This document shows positions 47,526 to 59,182 of a stretch of 64,000 nt of DNA, piece by piece; position 1 is the stretch's first letter, and the number at the start of each line of letters is the position of its first letter. The translations under genes and the position numbers were made by a program. The stretch lies in contig JAJEKV010000002.1 in assembly GCA_021234155.1 (NCBI GenBank), positions 17,238,041-17,302,040 on the forward strand. Direction: 5' to 3'. The notes beneath the pieces are model-generated. The model was not told the origin of the DNA. It searched no databases and saw nothing but the letters and a program-made list of their open reading frames with translations. This DNA is from Isoetes taiwanensis. Taxonomy: Eukaryota; Streptophyta; Lycopodiopsida; Isoetales; Isoetaceae.

Positions 47526-47607
<82 letters not shown>
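47526..47607. repeat. (GA)n microsatellite, about 82 bp
   Basis: A pure GA tract, continuous with the start of the SINE fragment, of which it is the tail when read on the minus strand. Confidence 0.98.
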
Positions 47608-47612
<5 letters not shown>

Positions 47613-47673
47613 TAATGTCACACCACTAGGCAGCATCCAACTGGATATGTGACCACACACCACACCACATTGC
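47608..47673 (-). mobile_element. SINE 3' fragment
   Basis: This is identical in layout to the 3' part of the SINE at 47821-48036 (TATTTTAATGTCACACCACT to CACACCACATTGCTC). It is cut off abruptly where the 110-bp unit begins. Confidence 0.65.
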
Positions 47674-47675
47674 TC

Positions 47676-47788
47676 AGAACAATATTGAAATTGGAGCAGT
47701 ATAAAAGGTATTATTCGATGGGCGTTTCCTGGTTCATGTGTTAATATACATGATTATATCATTGATTCGCATTATACGATGCACAGAA
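47676..47788 (+). repeat. 110-bp unit, third copy
   Basis: This nearly matches the units at 36907 and 37016, from AACAATATTGAAATTGGAGC to CATTATACGATGCACAGA. It separates two copies of the SINE tail. Confidence 0.7.
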
Positions 47789-47800
47789 CCAGATCTAATG

Positions 47801-48036
47801 AGAGAGAGAGAGAGAGAGAGAGTATTTTAATGTCACACCACTAGGCAGCATCCAACTGGATATGTGACCACACACCACACCACATTGCTCGGTTGGGCCC
47901 TGCCCCCAACCACTTTACATTGCATCTGTGGGTTTTGACACCCACAGTTCAGAGTGCGATTCTGGGGGGTCTCGAACTCGAGACCTACATTTGCTAGAAC
48001 TAGTGTGTTACCACTAGACTAAACACCCAGACGCAA
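47801..48036 (-). mobile_element. tRNA-derived SINE with a (CT)n tail
   Basis: On the minus strand the element starts near 48036 (GCGTCTGGGTGTTTAGTC). It has a Pol III box A, TAGTCTAGTGG (48021-48011), and a box B, AGTTCGAGACC (47979-47969), about 32 nt apart. A non-tRNA body follows, ending GTGACATTAAAATAC and then (CT)n. The same body recurs at 13695-13890 and 47608-47673, which shows it is a dispersed family. The family name is unknown. Confidence 0.7.
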
Positions 48037-48189
48037 ACACATAGTATCTTTCAGAGACACTCCGACATCCGCACACCAACAGATCTTATTCCATTTGATC
48101 CTGCAATATCCCGCGATAAGCGAAAAAATAACGTCATATTTGACAAACATTCTACTTTTGCAGCTCAGGTCCTATGTGGAATGATTCTG

Positions 48190-50300
48190 CCATCTAAACA
48201 GCCAAGCTAAATTCTTGGAAATTTATTCAAGAAGAAGGGCAAAGATTTTGAATGGTAACTTGAATAACACCAAGTACATGCGCCTGTCTATTGTGATAAT
48301 GAAGTCATTGCCAACACAGTGTATAGGGAGCCCTTTATTGAGAAACTACAGCAACTTAAAAATCAACATCAAGCACTCGGCTCTCCCGTTATATTTGTAG
48401 CTTACTGTCTTATTTATGTATCTTCCAGCTCTAGAGGATTGCCATCACGGTCCTCTAGGGCTAATATGGCCCTTCTTGGTGGGCCTAATATTGTTTTGTT
48501 TTGTGGGCCTAATATTGTTTTGTGGGCTAATATGGGCCTTTTTTTAGGACCTAATATTGTTTTGTTTTGCGTTGCTCATTAGGATCAGCGTGGCAATCTT
48601 TCTAATATTTTCTTTTATTATAGGAACTCCATGAAGTCGCCATCACCACTCTAAAAGCCAAGGATCTGAAAGACGAGATGCAATGGATATTTATTCTTGC
48701 AGCTACATGGTCTAAGGTTTTGTCTACAGGGAGCGAGTGGGTTAAGAAGCAATTGGGCAATGATCGAGACAATGTCCAATACAAACCAACAATACAATTC
48801 TTCAACATGAAAGTAAAAATCACTAAAATCCGATATGTGGTTGCGGAGATATTGGCAATTGAAGTTTGGCTTCTATTTATAGATGTCTCCACGATTTTAG
48901 CTCTCTTTGGCACACCTTTGACTTTGCTTTTGTCTTTTGTTCTCAATCATGATATATATACTAACTCTATACGATTTCGCCTAATACATAATCATATTGG
49001 CCACTCCTCCGAGTTCATTTGTTAGATGTTAGCCTTAAATCATATCAGAGAGCTCTCACACAAGTAAAAAGTATCTCTATATCTTTCATGACAAGATGGA
49101 TGGCAAAGTATGCTTTCGAAGTTGCAACAATCAGTGAAATCACTTTTGAGGTCGAAGAAGCTGAAGACATCACTAGTGCCATATTGCATGGCCATGGAAG
49201 TGGTTTGTATGTAAACTTCTCATTAGAGCTTTATCCAGGTGATTCCAATTTCCATGTAGGCTCCTTTGAAATTATGCTAAAGAATTAGTAGAATTGATTA
49301 CAAGAATCTTACACAGTCTAATTTGAATTCCTAAGAAGTAGATGAGGTGTCTGTGAGATGGGGAGGGAGAGAGGGGAGGAGGGGCTAGATAAGAAGCTAA
49401 AGCTTGCAAAAGAGGCACTCCTAAGAGCACGACTGCTATGAACCATCATTCATAAATCTTCTTGTTGTACTACTTTTGCAGTTGGATAACACAGCTAGTT
49501 TAAACAAGAACTCATATGTCTTCTCCTACTTGTCATATTACTGTATTTGGACGTCTTTGAAGAGATCTTCCTCGGGTTCATGATGTCTAAATATAGACAT
49601 GATGATATCGACGTCTTTTTTAGTAATTCTCCTCGCTGCTAAAACACTCCAAAGTGTTAACAATGCCTGAGTTGTTTTACCTATTTAACAGTTGTAACTC
49701 CAAGCAGCCATTTTCTTACATTTTCAAAAAGGTCCTCGATTGGAAGAGCTTTGTAGAAGGCTATTGACGATTAAGAAAACAGATTGACATGCCATATGTC
49801 TGTATTACTTTTTAGGCTTGTGATGAATGATGAGAGACTAGTCATGTACCACCATATCAGTCCAAATCCAGTCTAGCGGCTTCCACAAGATGGCATCAAA
49901 ATGCAAAAAGAAGATGAGAATGGAAAACCAATGTTCTCAAAGAGGTCACCTACCATTGTCACTCCACAAGAAAGCATCAAGAATATTGGGCAGCTAAGAA
50001 ATAGCATTCATAAGTATACATTGAAGGGCACTCTGGAGGCATCCGAATATGTAGAAGAAGACAGCTAGAAGATGGTGAAGAACACCTTGAGCAACTAGTA
50101 TGTCATGGTGGGACCTAGTACCATCTAAGAATGAGCATTTCATTGCAATTACATGAGCTATTGGCACAAGAAATGGTGATCGAAACTTAAGGAAGGCACA
50201 TGCTATATAGACCTGAAATCTATCGATTATGTACGGTATCTATCTACGAGATGGAATTAAGACTGCTGAGTCTATTGCCAAGGCATACAAGAGTGCAATC
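48190..50300 (+). mobile_element. DUF7869-type transposon gene relic (copy 2)
   Basis: Fragments on the + strand parallel copy 1. LELYPGDSNFHVGSFEIMLK (about 49222-49285) matches IELWQDNSNFHFGSLNHVLK of copy 1. LDWKSFVEGY (about 49742) matches SDWKGFVEGY. PQESIKNIGQLRNSIHKY (about 49960-50015) matches VKPLKDIGALRSSIIKY. The QNKN and GHTHDDID blocks were not found in this copy, so an internal part is probably deleted. Upstream frames at 48319-49025 read as protein but are unrecognised. Confidence 0.6.
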
Positions 50301-50599
50301 AGTTGTAAACATGCGTAAATAACATTATGTCTCAGTTATTGTGTTCTGATAACTGTGTAATTCACCATCACTTTCACTGCATTAATAATGCATGTAAATC
50401 ACACAAGAAACTCAACTGGTCCAACGAATTCAAGATAAGTTCACAGTTAATGAAATTTGTTCCTAAATAAGATGTCCATAAACTCTCCATTTGATGTATC
50501 AGTTACGAGAGGGGAGGACAAACCATGCTCATACTCCAAAGGTAAGTGCTTTACTTTGGCCTCCGTATTATCCTTATTGTTTCGGTGTGCTTATGACCT
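50301..50599. other. Intergenic, nothing recognised
   Basis: AT-rich DNA between the DUF7869 relic and the integrase scrap, with no feature seen. Confidence 0.3.
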
Positions 50600-50900
50600 C
50601 TCATTTTGCATGAGGAATTCCCAGCGGTTCCAGTTGACCTGGAATTCGGAGCTGTCCTCCTCTGTCTACTAACATAGCTGGCATTCACATATATACTTTG
50701 TTATGTGCTTCTTCATGCGCGGCCAATGATAACTACTCCTAATTTTGAAGCAGGTTTTCATAAACCCTGTGTGGTTGGCAATTGGGCTATTATGCGTGTC
50801 ATGAAGGATCAAACTTCTTACTAATGATGACTCGGGAACGTATAGCTTGTCTTTGAAGTACAATAGGATATTTTCCTTCTTATAATGTTTGAAGGTTTCC
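50600..50900 (-). pseudogene. Ty3/Gypsy integrase zinc-binding (H2C2) fragment
   Basis: The minus frame reads YFKDKLYVPESSLVRSLILH, then HNSPIANHTGFMKT and SYHWPRMKKHITKYICECQLC. This is the HHCC zinc-binding domain at the start of Ty3/Gypsy integrases. The catalytic core was not found beyond about 50600. It is a solo scrap. Confidence 0.8.
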
Positions 50901-51644
50901 TTTCCTTATCCATTCTTGCATTTTTAGAAACACTTGCCGGCACTGAGCCTTGAAGCCGAGGCACTGATAACAATGCCTAGGATTTCTGCTTCGGTCTTCT
51001 GATCATAGCTCTTGATTCTGATGTTAGTTTTGGGCGTGCTTGGGCTTGTTGGAAAGCTCATGGCATTACCCTTTCATTAATATAAGATTTATTAATTTGG
51101 TCGGCTTGATACAGGGAAAGGATCTGATGATTCTGACCATACAATAAGCCCATATCATAACACCCATCACATATAATGCCTTGCACCTTTATAACGGTGC
51201 ATACCTTTTCATTTCATTTGCCTACTCATCCTAATCCTAGCCCTACATTCGTAGAATATCCCAGAGGAGATGCCTAAACTTGCAACTCCAACCATCGAAA
51301 CAAAAAGAAGATGGAGTCAAACTTCAATTTCCACGTCACCCAATGATTGAAACCGTATTCCGAGGAGTCAATGCTGCACATACTCATGATTCATATGCAA
51401 GAACATGTTCTCACGCCATACTGTAACATTACAGCAAGAAACAACTCCAATGGAAAGCATTGAACATCCCGGCCCATTATGACAACATAATGGCCTCTCA
51501 CACTTGAATGCAGGACAAGAGCTGCAGCAATATTGACCCACAGGAACATCGCATCACACATTGCTCCACATTGGAAGCTCCAAGAAAACATCGTCCTCTA
51601 CACACATAGTAGCACCAGAACTGCTGAGTCTATCACAAGCAGTG
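50901..51644. other. Intergenic, nothing recognised
   Basis: Possibly the decayed upstream part of the Gypsy element on the minus strand. No domain could be read. Confidence 0.3.
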
Positions 51645-52575
51645 TTGTTTACGTACCTGTATTTTACGTTTACGTACGTCCCGTACCTTCCTCACAGTAC
51701 TATACGTACTATACCTATAAGTTGACAGGTCAAATTAAGCTCTTGTTTTATTAGTATCGTACTTAACGTATTAATACATACAGTACGTATGATACGTACT
51801 TTATATATAAAAAACCGTCCAAATGACATTAGACCAATAGAATTGGTAAAATTATACATTAGGAAAAATACATTATTATATTATAGAATAGGTGTAAAAA
51901 ACACATTAGGAGATTTTAGACATTAGGGAAATTATGGAATTGTAGTTAAAAAGAAAAAAAAGCACATAATCTTCTTGCAAATAAAAACCCAAAACCCCTG
52001 CGTTTTCCCCCTCTTTCTTCTTCCCTGGCTGTTGAATCGGAATGGAGATGGAGATGCAGGCCCACCTTTCTCCTTGTTTTGTCATGGCAGGAGGCAAACC
52101 TTCTCCTTAATACTTTAATAGCCTGCATTCATGCCAGAAAAGAAATACAAAGGTCAGCGGCGGTTAATAGCTTCAGATGCAACAAATGAGCAACAATTAC
52201 TTGAATTTATTTGTCTGTGGGTGTAGATTGCAGACTAGAATATATAGCTCTTAAATAGACATATTTTGGATTGAAAACTTTAGGAAATACTTAATTTTCT
52301 AAAGTAATATATTCTGGTTCATTATTTAAAACTTGAAGTTCTTCATACTAGTTGTTATTGCAACTATTTCAAGTGCAATACAAGAAATAATAGTTCTAAA
52401 AATTACATAAAGTATTTTACGTATAGTACATAAAGTACGTATTTTACATATTTAATAAGTACTTTATAATTTCAAAAAACGTATTTAAAGTACTTTTTAA
52501 ATGAGAGGTATGCATACGGTATTAATACGTTACGTACGTATAATACCCATACCGTACTAAACGTACCTGACACAC
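51645..52575. mobile_element. AT-rich element with TACGTA-rich imperfect inverted ends
   Basis: The left end (GTTTACGTACCTGTATTTTA, then CGTTTACGTACGTCCCGTAC) and the right end (ATACGTTACGTACGTATAAT to ACTAAACGTACCTGACAC) are both built from repeated ACGTA blocks and resemble each other when reverse-complemented. Stretches of TACGTA also extend inward from each end (to about 51800, from about 52430). No transposase is present. Possibly a MITE or hAT-like non-autonomous element. The target duplication was not identified. Confidence 0.4.
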
Positions 52576-52599
52576 AGGAGCAGAACTAAAATGTAAGAG

Positions 52600-52745
52600 G
52601 AAGAAGCATGGGGACTTGAACCCCACCGACATGAGTCGTTCCCATGATGCTTCACCTGACATAATAGAAGGTCCCAAAGGACCATCCATTATGCCAGGGG
52701 GCTAATCCCATGCAAGTGCTCAACCACACAAATGTGAATGCAACC
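52600..52745 (-). repeat. tRNA-like/SINE-like block
   Basis: On the minus strand GGTTCAAGTCCCC resembles a Pol III box B, and TGGCATAATGG about 80 nt upstream resembles a box A. The spacing is wider than in tRNAs and no cloverleaf is apparent, so a SINE remnant is more likely than a gene. Confidence 0.25.
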
Positions 52746-52971
52746 TCTCTATACTCTAATATTTATTCTTCTTACATAATTCATATAGTATACAAACACA
52801 AACCATGCTCCATTCATGCGATGCTGTGCTACAACAAAAAATAGAAGAAAGAGAATTAACTACAATCACATAATCCAAGAGTTCCAATCAATTGGTGCTG
52901 ATGTTCAACGCCTGTGCATGCCTCCTTGCCAACCTGTCATTTCCCTGTGCAATTGTTAAGAGGAGAATGTA

Positions 52972-53521
52972 GTGCTTGAGGCCTTCAATGCTAGAGTGAC
53001 AACCTGTCAATGTGCCTCAACTCCCGCAGCAGCAAGGCCCTTGCCAAGTTCATGTGACTTCTCAACGCTTGCCTCTCCCTGGCCGACACTGCGACTTTAT
53101 CTCATTCCATGCTTCCAATGGTCTCCTTCAACTCGTGAAACAGACGTCCCAGCTGCATCCGAAGCAGACACACCGATGCGGTAATAGTTTTTGCAAGGAT
53201 ATTTATATTCACGACACTGGTGAGCAGTTTAGATGCCACATGCCCATGCTCTGCATGTGCAAATGCCACACGAGGATGTGGGAGACCACTGGAAATCAGG
53301 TTCTCCATAAAAAGGAGCTTAGGTAGTGGAGGCTTAGCTAGTCTATCGAAAGGGGTGGAGGACTCCACGACCTCATGCTGCCCATTTTCCACAGGGGCCA
53401 CATAAGGCATTGGCACAAGCATCTCCCTGCATGGGCAACACTTCATTCCTGTTAGTCTCCCACAAGCAATGAATGTAAAAGAACAACTAAGTACAAATAA
53501 AATACAAGGAAATGCAAACAT
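52972..53521 (-). pseudogene. Unrecognised helical ORF downstream of the Replitron relic
   Basis: The minus frame from about 53430 reads MPYVAPVENGQHEVVESSTP, FMENLISSGLPHPRVAFAHA and LRMQLGRLFHELKETIGSME, followed by a TGA. It then continues in frame as DKVAVSARE...LRSHMNLARALLLREL. A plausible acceptor (CCATGCAG) precedes it. It lies directly downstream of the HUH frame on the same strand and may be a second exon or ORF of the same element. No family was recognised. Confidence 0.35.
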
Positions 53522-53559
53522 GCCATCAGTTCACAACCATTGTGTAATCAATGGAGTCC

Positions 53560-54332
53560 AGAGGAATGAAATCAGACTGCTTGGAGGCCCCCTCCATCGC
53601 AGGCCTAAAGTCCTCCTCATCAATGTCAACAAATCCCTCATCCCCATCTCCAAGACTGCATGCGTCATCGTAATATCTCTTCCTCGCCTTACCCATTGGC
53701 TCAATAGGCTATATACCTACAGGGATGTTAAAGATAATATAGCAAACATCACTGGGCATGGCTTGTGATGGATTCAATGTTATTGTTCAATGCTATGAAA
53801 TGAACGCACAGTTAGTAGGCAAAATCCATTGGCTAGATAGTATGAACTTTCCTGTTCTCAACATTCGGCTAACAGTATACACAAAGGAAGCAATAAGCTG
53901 CTTCCTCCCATGGTACTTCACAAAATGATGAGCTCTATGCAGCAAATTCTTATTGTCCAACACCATGACACTTTTCAAATCACCCGCACCATGAAGAAGG
54001 TACAGATCTTTGGCCATCTCGATTTATTACTCACTCACATTATGGAGGTACACCTTGAAGTGCACCTCGCCTAAATCCTTCAGGCAATAGCCAACCAGAC
54101 CCTCAAAGCAATGCATTCTTGTGTTCTTTAGGGCCTTGCAGATCAACAGGACACCTGCTGGCTTTTGGGATCTCCACCCAAAGAACCTTTTAATCGCAGA
54201 GTTCACAACCCTTGGTGTTCTCAGGCTGGTTCTCAGGACCCCTTGACAATGCAGATGATCCAACTCGGATCCCCTCTTAAGGGCCAGAGCACCTGCAAGA
54301 GTCTTTGTCTTCTGGAGTGTATATTGTCTCAA
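53560..54332 (-). pseudogene. Replitron-type HUH endonuclease relic
   Basis: Replitrons are eukaryotic transposons that encode a single-tyrosine HUH (Rep-like) endonuclease. The minus frame from 54332 reads GALALKRGSELDHLHCQGVL with the H-x-H metal-binding motif. It continues ICKALKNTRMHCFEGL, then VGYCLKDLGEVHF with the Y-x-x-K catalytic motif, and HNVSE. Two stop codons (TAA TAA) follow at about 54024-54029, and the same frame resumes as EMAKDLYLLHGAGDLKSVMV and MLRTGKFILSSQW to about 53800. A later stretch at about 53690-53550 (ARKRYYDDACSLGDGDEGF, acidic) may be its C-terminus. The stops and a missing N-terminus show it is dead. Motif order and wording match the Replitron HUH domain known from plants and algae. 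Confidence 0.7.
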
Positions 54333-54364
54333 TGATAATTTATGTCATTGTTGACAAAAGATGC

Positions 54365-55008
54365 AGCAAACCAACTGAAATGACCAGCCAATTACCTACA
54401 CAAGAGCAAGCTCATCTACAAAAGGAACAAGCCCAAGAAGTAGACCTGATGCAAGTGTACATCCAGAGAAATTTCTAGTATTAGCAGTTATGCATCCAGA
54501 GGAATCTGTAGTATCTGTTAAATGTGCATATGCAGCAAACCAACTTCCCATGCAAGGGCAAAGTCATCTACAAAAGAAACAAATCCAAGAAGTACAACCT
54601 GTTCCATCTTCTGTATCTACAGTACATCCAGAGGAATCTCTAGAATCTGCAGTTGTACATCCAAAAATATCCCTAGAATCTGTAGTTGTATATCCAGAGT
54701 AGCTCTCAAATGTGCATATGCAACATATCAACTTACCACAATGGGCAAAGTCATCTAATAAGGAACAAATCCAACAGATACAACCTGTTGTATTGTTATA
54801 TCCGCAGTTAAACATTTGGAGGAATCTCTAGTATTTGCAATTGTACATTTAGAGGAATCTCTAGTATCTGTATATTTAGGGGAATCTGTAATATCTGCCA
54901 AATGTGCATATGTAACAAGCCGGCTTCCTATACAAGGGCAAATTCATCTCCAAAAGGAACACATCCAAGAGGTACAACCAGAGGAATCTGCAATATTTGA
55001 TCTGTAAT
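54365..55008 (+). repeat. Coding-like minisatellite, about 175-bp units
   Basis: Four decayed units alternate a block encoding QLPMQGQSHLQKKQIQEVQP with short units encoding VHPEESLESAV. The frame is open from about 54484 to 54702 and in pieces elsewhere. Unit starts (AAATGTGCATATGCA or similar) lie at about 54520, 54707 and 54900. The protein repeats suggest a decayed repetitive gene. It directly adjoins the 5' side of the Replitron relic but is on the opposite strand. Confidence 0.55.
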
Positions 55009-55649
55009 AACAACAAACGAGAGAAATATGTAATATCAACAAATGAATTGCATATTTAATCTCAAAAATCTGGATCAAAATAAATTGCTCTTATCTCTAT
55101 TATATGAGTGCAAGTAAAGCAACACAGGTATTTGTAATATCATTTGCCTTAAATTACTGCAGATTACATCACATATTATGAGGTATTTGCTCCACCTAGT
55201 ATTCAAACATAATTTAGACAAAATAATTTTCTCGTCCCATAATTTATATGCCTTGGGCGATCTCATGGAAAATGCTTCGGGGGTTCCGCCTCTGCTTGCC
55301 CTCTGCCTCAGCTGGAAACACCGCCTCAGCATTATCCCATGCAATGGCCCTCCTCATAAAAATTATGTAGTACGTAAAAGACATAAAAAACAACATTTTT
55401 TGTCATTTAGCCGTATCTCAAATTTGTCCGAAATTTTCTACTTTCATTTTAGGTTGGAATGACACTTCATTGTTTACTCGCACATCATGTGTTTATGGTG
55501 TGTTCATATCATAAATGACGTAAGAATCAAGAGACCAATTATCGTGACAATGCATCTGTACTGCTAATTTCCTGCATTGCTAAAAATCTTAAAAGAGAAA
55601 CAATCCTACTATAGAAACATTGAAGGGTTTCACATCTCTTTTAGTTGAT
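55009..55649. other. Intergenic, nothing recognised
   Basis: AT-rich DNA without recognisable gene or repeat. Confidence 0.3.
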
Positions 55650-58600
55650 GACTTCAACTTTCACGTTTGAGATGTAAATGGATGTCATCAAGTGACTTCA
55701 TCTTGTCCCATTGCACCTTAGTATATCCTATCTATCTATCTTTTTCAGGATTTGGAGCGACACAAGCCCTCAGACTAGTATATCCCTACTTTGGGTGCCA
55801 ACGCACATGTAACACCGCATCCATGTACTCCAAATTTGGATCGGGGCCATCCGCCACATCTCCCAACCAACCGTCCATGGGGATGCCACGGTTCTTCATA
55901 TTTTAGATATCAAGATAATTCATGCAACAAGTTATCCACTCTAGACAGTTCTTTGGCATCGTGCTATACATCTCCATGGCACTGCTTGTTATGCCTTTTT
56001 TAGCAACCCACACTCTCCTTATATAGGTCATCGGCTCCCCACCTTGCCACTTTGGACCAATTAGCATCAATACACATGTTCCATCTCAATCTTACTGCCA
56101 ATTCTTTCATTAAGGCCATATTTTAGAGATTATCGTACCACGCCGCAAATTTGGTCACTTTTCACTATCTTCTTTGGGCATTATTTTCATTAAGACGTTC
56201 ACTCCGTCGAGCTGCCTTTCTTAATTATGCCAATGCCTTCATGGCAGTGTCACATCAACACTCATCCGCATTGACAGGTCAGGTACAAAATGCTCACCAA
56301 CTGCAACTTTCTGAGACTCAGTTCAAATTTTGCCTGCCTTGTTGTTTTCCCCGATGTTGCCATCTGTCCTTTTCAAGGGTCAAAATCTTTCTTCTTGAGG
56401 GTGCCTATAAATATGTTCTTGTGAACTGACGCGAACCCTATTTTCCTTAGCGCCCTTTCTGGTTCTACTATTGCTTCAAGCCTGTTTTTGTTCACCATGG
56501 TTGCCTCCACTTACTTCGCTACTTTGCATGCAACCACACCCATGGATGTTGCTGCCTTCACCATCGTAAATTTTTTCACAGCCACTCTTCTTGTGCCTCT
56601 GTAAGGTATCAATCGAGATGTAGCAGTGTGGGTTGGTCTTGACCTATTTGTGGATCAAGAACTCCCAACTCCAACTCTGGCACAACTCCGTGAGTTTGTG
56701 GCATAGTTGGTTAGCACCGACATTGGCTACCAAACTCTCGTGGATGGCACGAGGATTACCCTCAATGACGAATTTCTTTCTCAGGTATTCCATTTGTCTA
56801 GAGAAACATCCCTTTGGGATGGTCACAGCTACAAGATTATGATGTAGCTGCTTATGTGGAAATTCCTTATTCTGCCACTTCCACCAAATTGACAAATTTT
56901 GCTAAGCCTTATGAACATTTTGTCAACTTCTTATGGCGAAAGTTCTTTTGCCATTCCATCATAAATACCTACATCAACCAATATTAACACAGCAATTGTG
57001 GCTATTCACTCAGTCCATTGCATTGATTGGCCTAAGCTTATGCTTCATCGCATCCTGGAAGAACTTGATCGCCTTAGGAAAACACCAAGCTCCAATACCG
57101 ATTCGACAATGGGTGTTTATTTCCAGGTCATTATTGCACATTGTCTCTCTGCTCCCAGCACGGTCTCCACGTATCAGATACCTATCCCTTCTCATACCTC
57201 CAATCGTGTCCCTTCAAAAATCACTGCTATTAGGGAACTTATGGAAGAATGATCACAACCCACTTAGCTGGAAACTATTAGGGAAGAAGTACGGATATCG
57301 CCTCCTCCAATGACTTCTCCGGTCATAGCAATTTTCTCCACATCATCCTGACAAGGGTAGTCCATTTGACCCTCAAGAGCTTTCTCGGGCCTCAGCCCCT
57401 CATGTTGGCCAGTACACCGTCCCTCAGCCTTCTAGGTAGGCCTTATATGAATATGAGCAAAATGTTGCAACTTGTATTCTGTAGCTTTAGGAATCACAGG
57501 ACAAGCTTATGAATGGTATCAAAGATCACATTGATTCCTCTGATGCTTTGAAGGGAGAAGTCCACACTGTCAATCCTCAAAAGACAGTCCTTGAAGAACA
57601 ACTCCAAACAAAACATGGAGGCCTCTTAGCCACACTTGAGGACCTCTCAAAGGAACAAGAAGCTAAGACTGCTCTAGAGGCACTCCACGCTCCTTTCCAG
57701 ACTCGTGTGAAAACCCTCACGGCTCAACTCCATGCAAAGGAACAGTCTCTCTTGGACGCCTTAACACTCTACAAAGGTCTTAAGGCAGAGTTTAGTATTC
57801 AATAACATGCCATCAATCAGTGTCAGATTCGCATCTCTACATTATGCTGGCTGACACTTAACATCAGGTCAAGATCTTAGAAAACCAATTGCAAAACTGC
57901 TCTAAGCAGAAGATTATTGATGATGCAGAAATAGCTGGCCTTCAGCTACAAGTCTTCTCATTGGGTGCTTCCCCTTCTCATGTTACTCATGCTCAATGCA
58001 AGGTCAAAGAACTCAAGCACACTATTACAGAGCGAGAAAATAAAATTTAGGACATGACCAATCAACTTCATCGGGCTGAAAAATCTCCTGAGGAGGCTCA
58101 GCAACACACGAAATGTTACATTGTTTTGGCTGCCAGAATCAGTCAAGACTATCCTCAGCCGACAGGCTACCAAAATAATAAATACCTTTCTGATTCGACG
58201 CTGCTCTTCAGGTGGAATTCATGTCAGAACTTGTTTCACACCTGACTCTTTGGGTTTCCAAAGCTCTTCAAGCCGCTCAAAAACACTTGCATGAAGATTA
58301 TGGGTTCTTGCGACATATTGGTATCTTCAATATTCTTTGCTCATATCTTGATAATCAAGTGACACCTTCTAACTAGAACCTTCTCCCATAAACACTTTGA
58401 TGTCTCGTCATGCCTGGAAACTCTTTGCAAACAGTTGGATCCGATCCTGGTTGCAAACTTTTGAGCACAATCACAGAAAGATATAGGATGGATCTGCTTC
58501 CACATAATGATAGCTTCTATGCTTCCCTTGGTGCACCTCCACGCCGTGAGTATCTGAATACGGATTGGCACTCTTCCTTCTGGACACACACTTGGCAGCT

Positions 58601-59150
58601 TATCCAGATTGAACACCCATGCATGTCACCACGGATCTTCATTGGGATCCTTTCGTGCACTCTAATGCCTGGAGCGATGGTGACGTCTTGGACAACACCA
58701 CCAACTGGATCTATATCCCCAATGACAAATCTTGGAAGACCACTCACAATGCTGTGTTTGGTTTGAACCAGTTCTTGACCAAAGCTGCCACTTCTCCTAA
58801 TCCTTTTGTCCATCGCCAAGCTGGGTTTTGTGTTGCTCTACACTGCATTTGAGCTCTTTGAATTGACGACGACCTATTTTTTATTGCAATTTGAATGCTA
58901 GCATCAGTGCTTTTGGCCTTGAAACATTTCTTCTTGGTGAATGTCAATTTGTCTCTGCAGCTGCTCATCAAGCCCTAGAAAAAATGGTTCAAGATGGGTT
59001 TCTTATTAATGCCACACCCGCTCTTGGGCAGGCCATGCACAAAGCCCTTTAACAATGCCAGAGCCTGATTGCAAGTTATCATAACTAGGCCCATCCTCAT
59101 AGACACCAGGATGATGCTGCTAACCTCGCAAATTTCCTTTCCCTATAATC
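55650..59150 (+). pseudogene. Unrecognised multi-part coding relic, gag-like with coiled coil
   Basis: Protein-like frames follow one another on the + strand with stops and shifts between them: 55790-56000; 56150-56429 (FLNYANAFMAVSHQHSSA); 56640-57250 (VDGTRITLNDEFLSQVFHLS, LMLHRILEELDRLRKTPSSN); 57509-57805, a clear coiled coil (LEEQLQTKHGGLLATLEDLS, AKEQSLLDALTLYKGLKAEF); 57940-58160; 58410-58852 (DSFYASLGAPPRREYLNTDW, NTTNWIYIPNDKSWKTTHNA); and 58900-59050. No protease, RT or integrase motif was seen. Followed by a polypurine tract and LTR-like DNA, it could be the gag of a non-autonomous LTR element (TR-GAG-like). The family is not recognised. Confidence 0.4.
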
Positions 59151-59182
59151 AGTGTCCGTTTTTCTTTCCTCTGACTGTTCTT

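Noticed and set aside
47969-48021. Box A and box B spaced like a tRNA gene on the minus strand
   Set aside because: There is no acceptor-stem pairing, and the body continues into a dispersed repeat with a (CT)n tail, so it is a SINE and not a tRNA gene.
48190-48360. VYCDNEVIAN-like stretch considered as Copia RNase H (YCDNxSA)
   Set aside because: The residues after the motif do not follow the Copia pattern, and the position fits the DUF7869 relic better.
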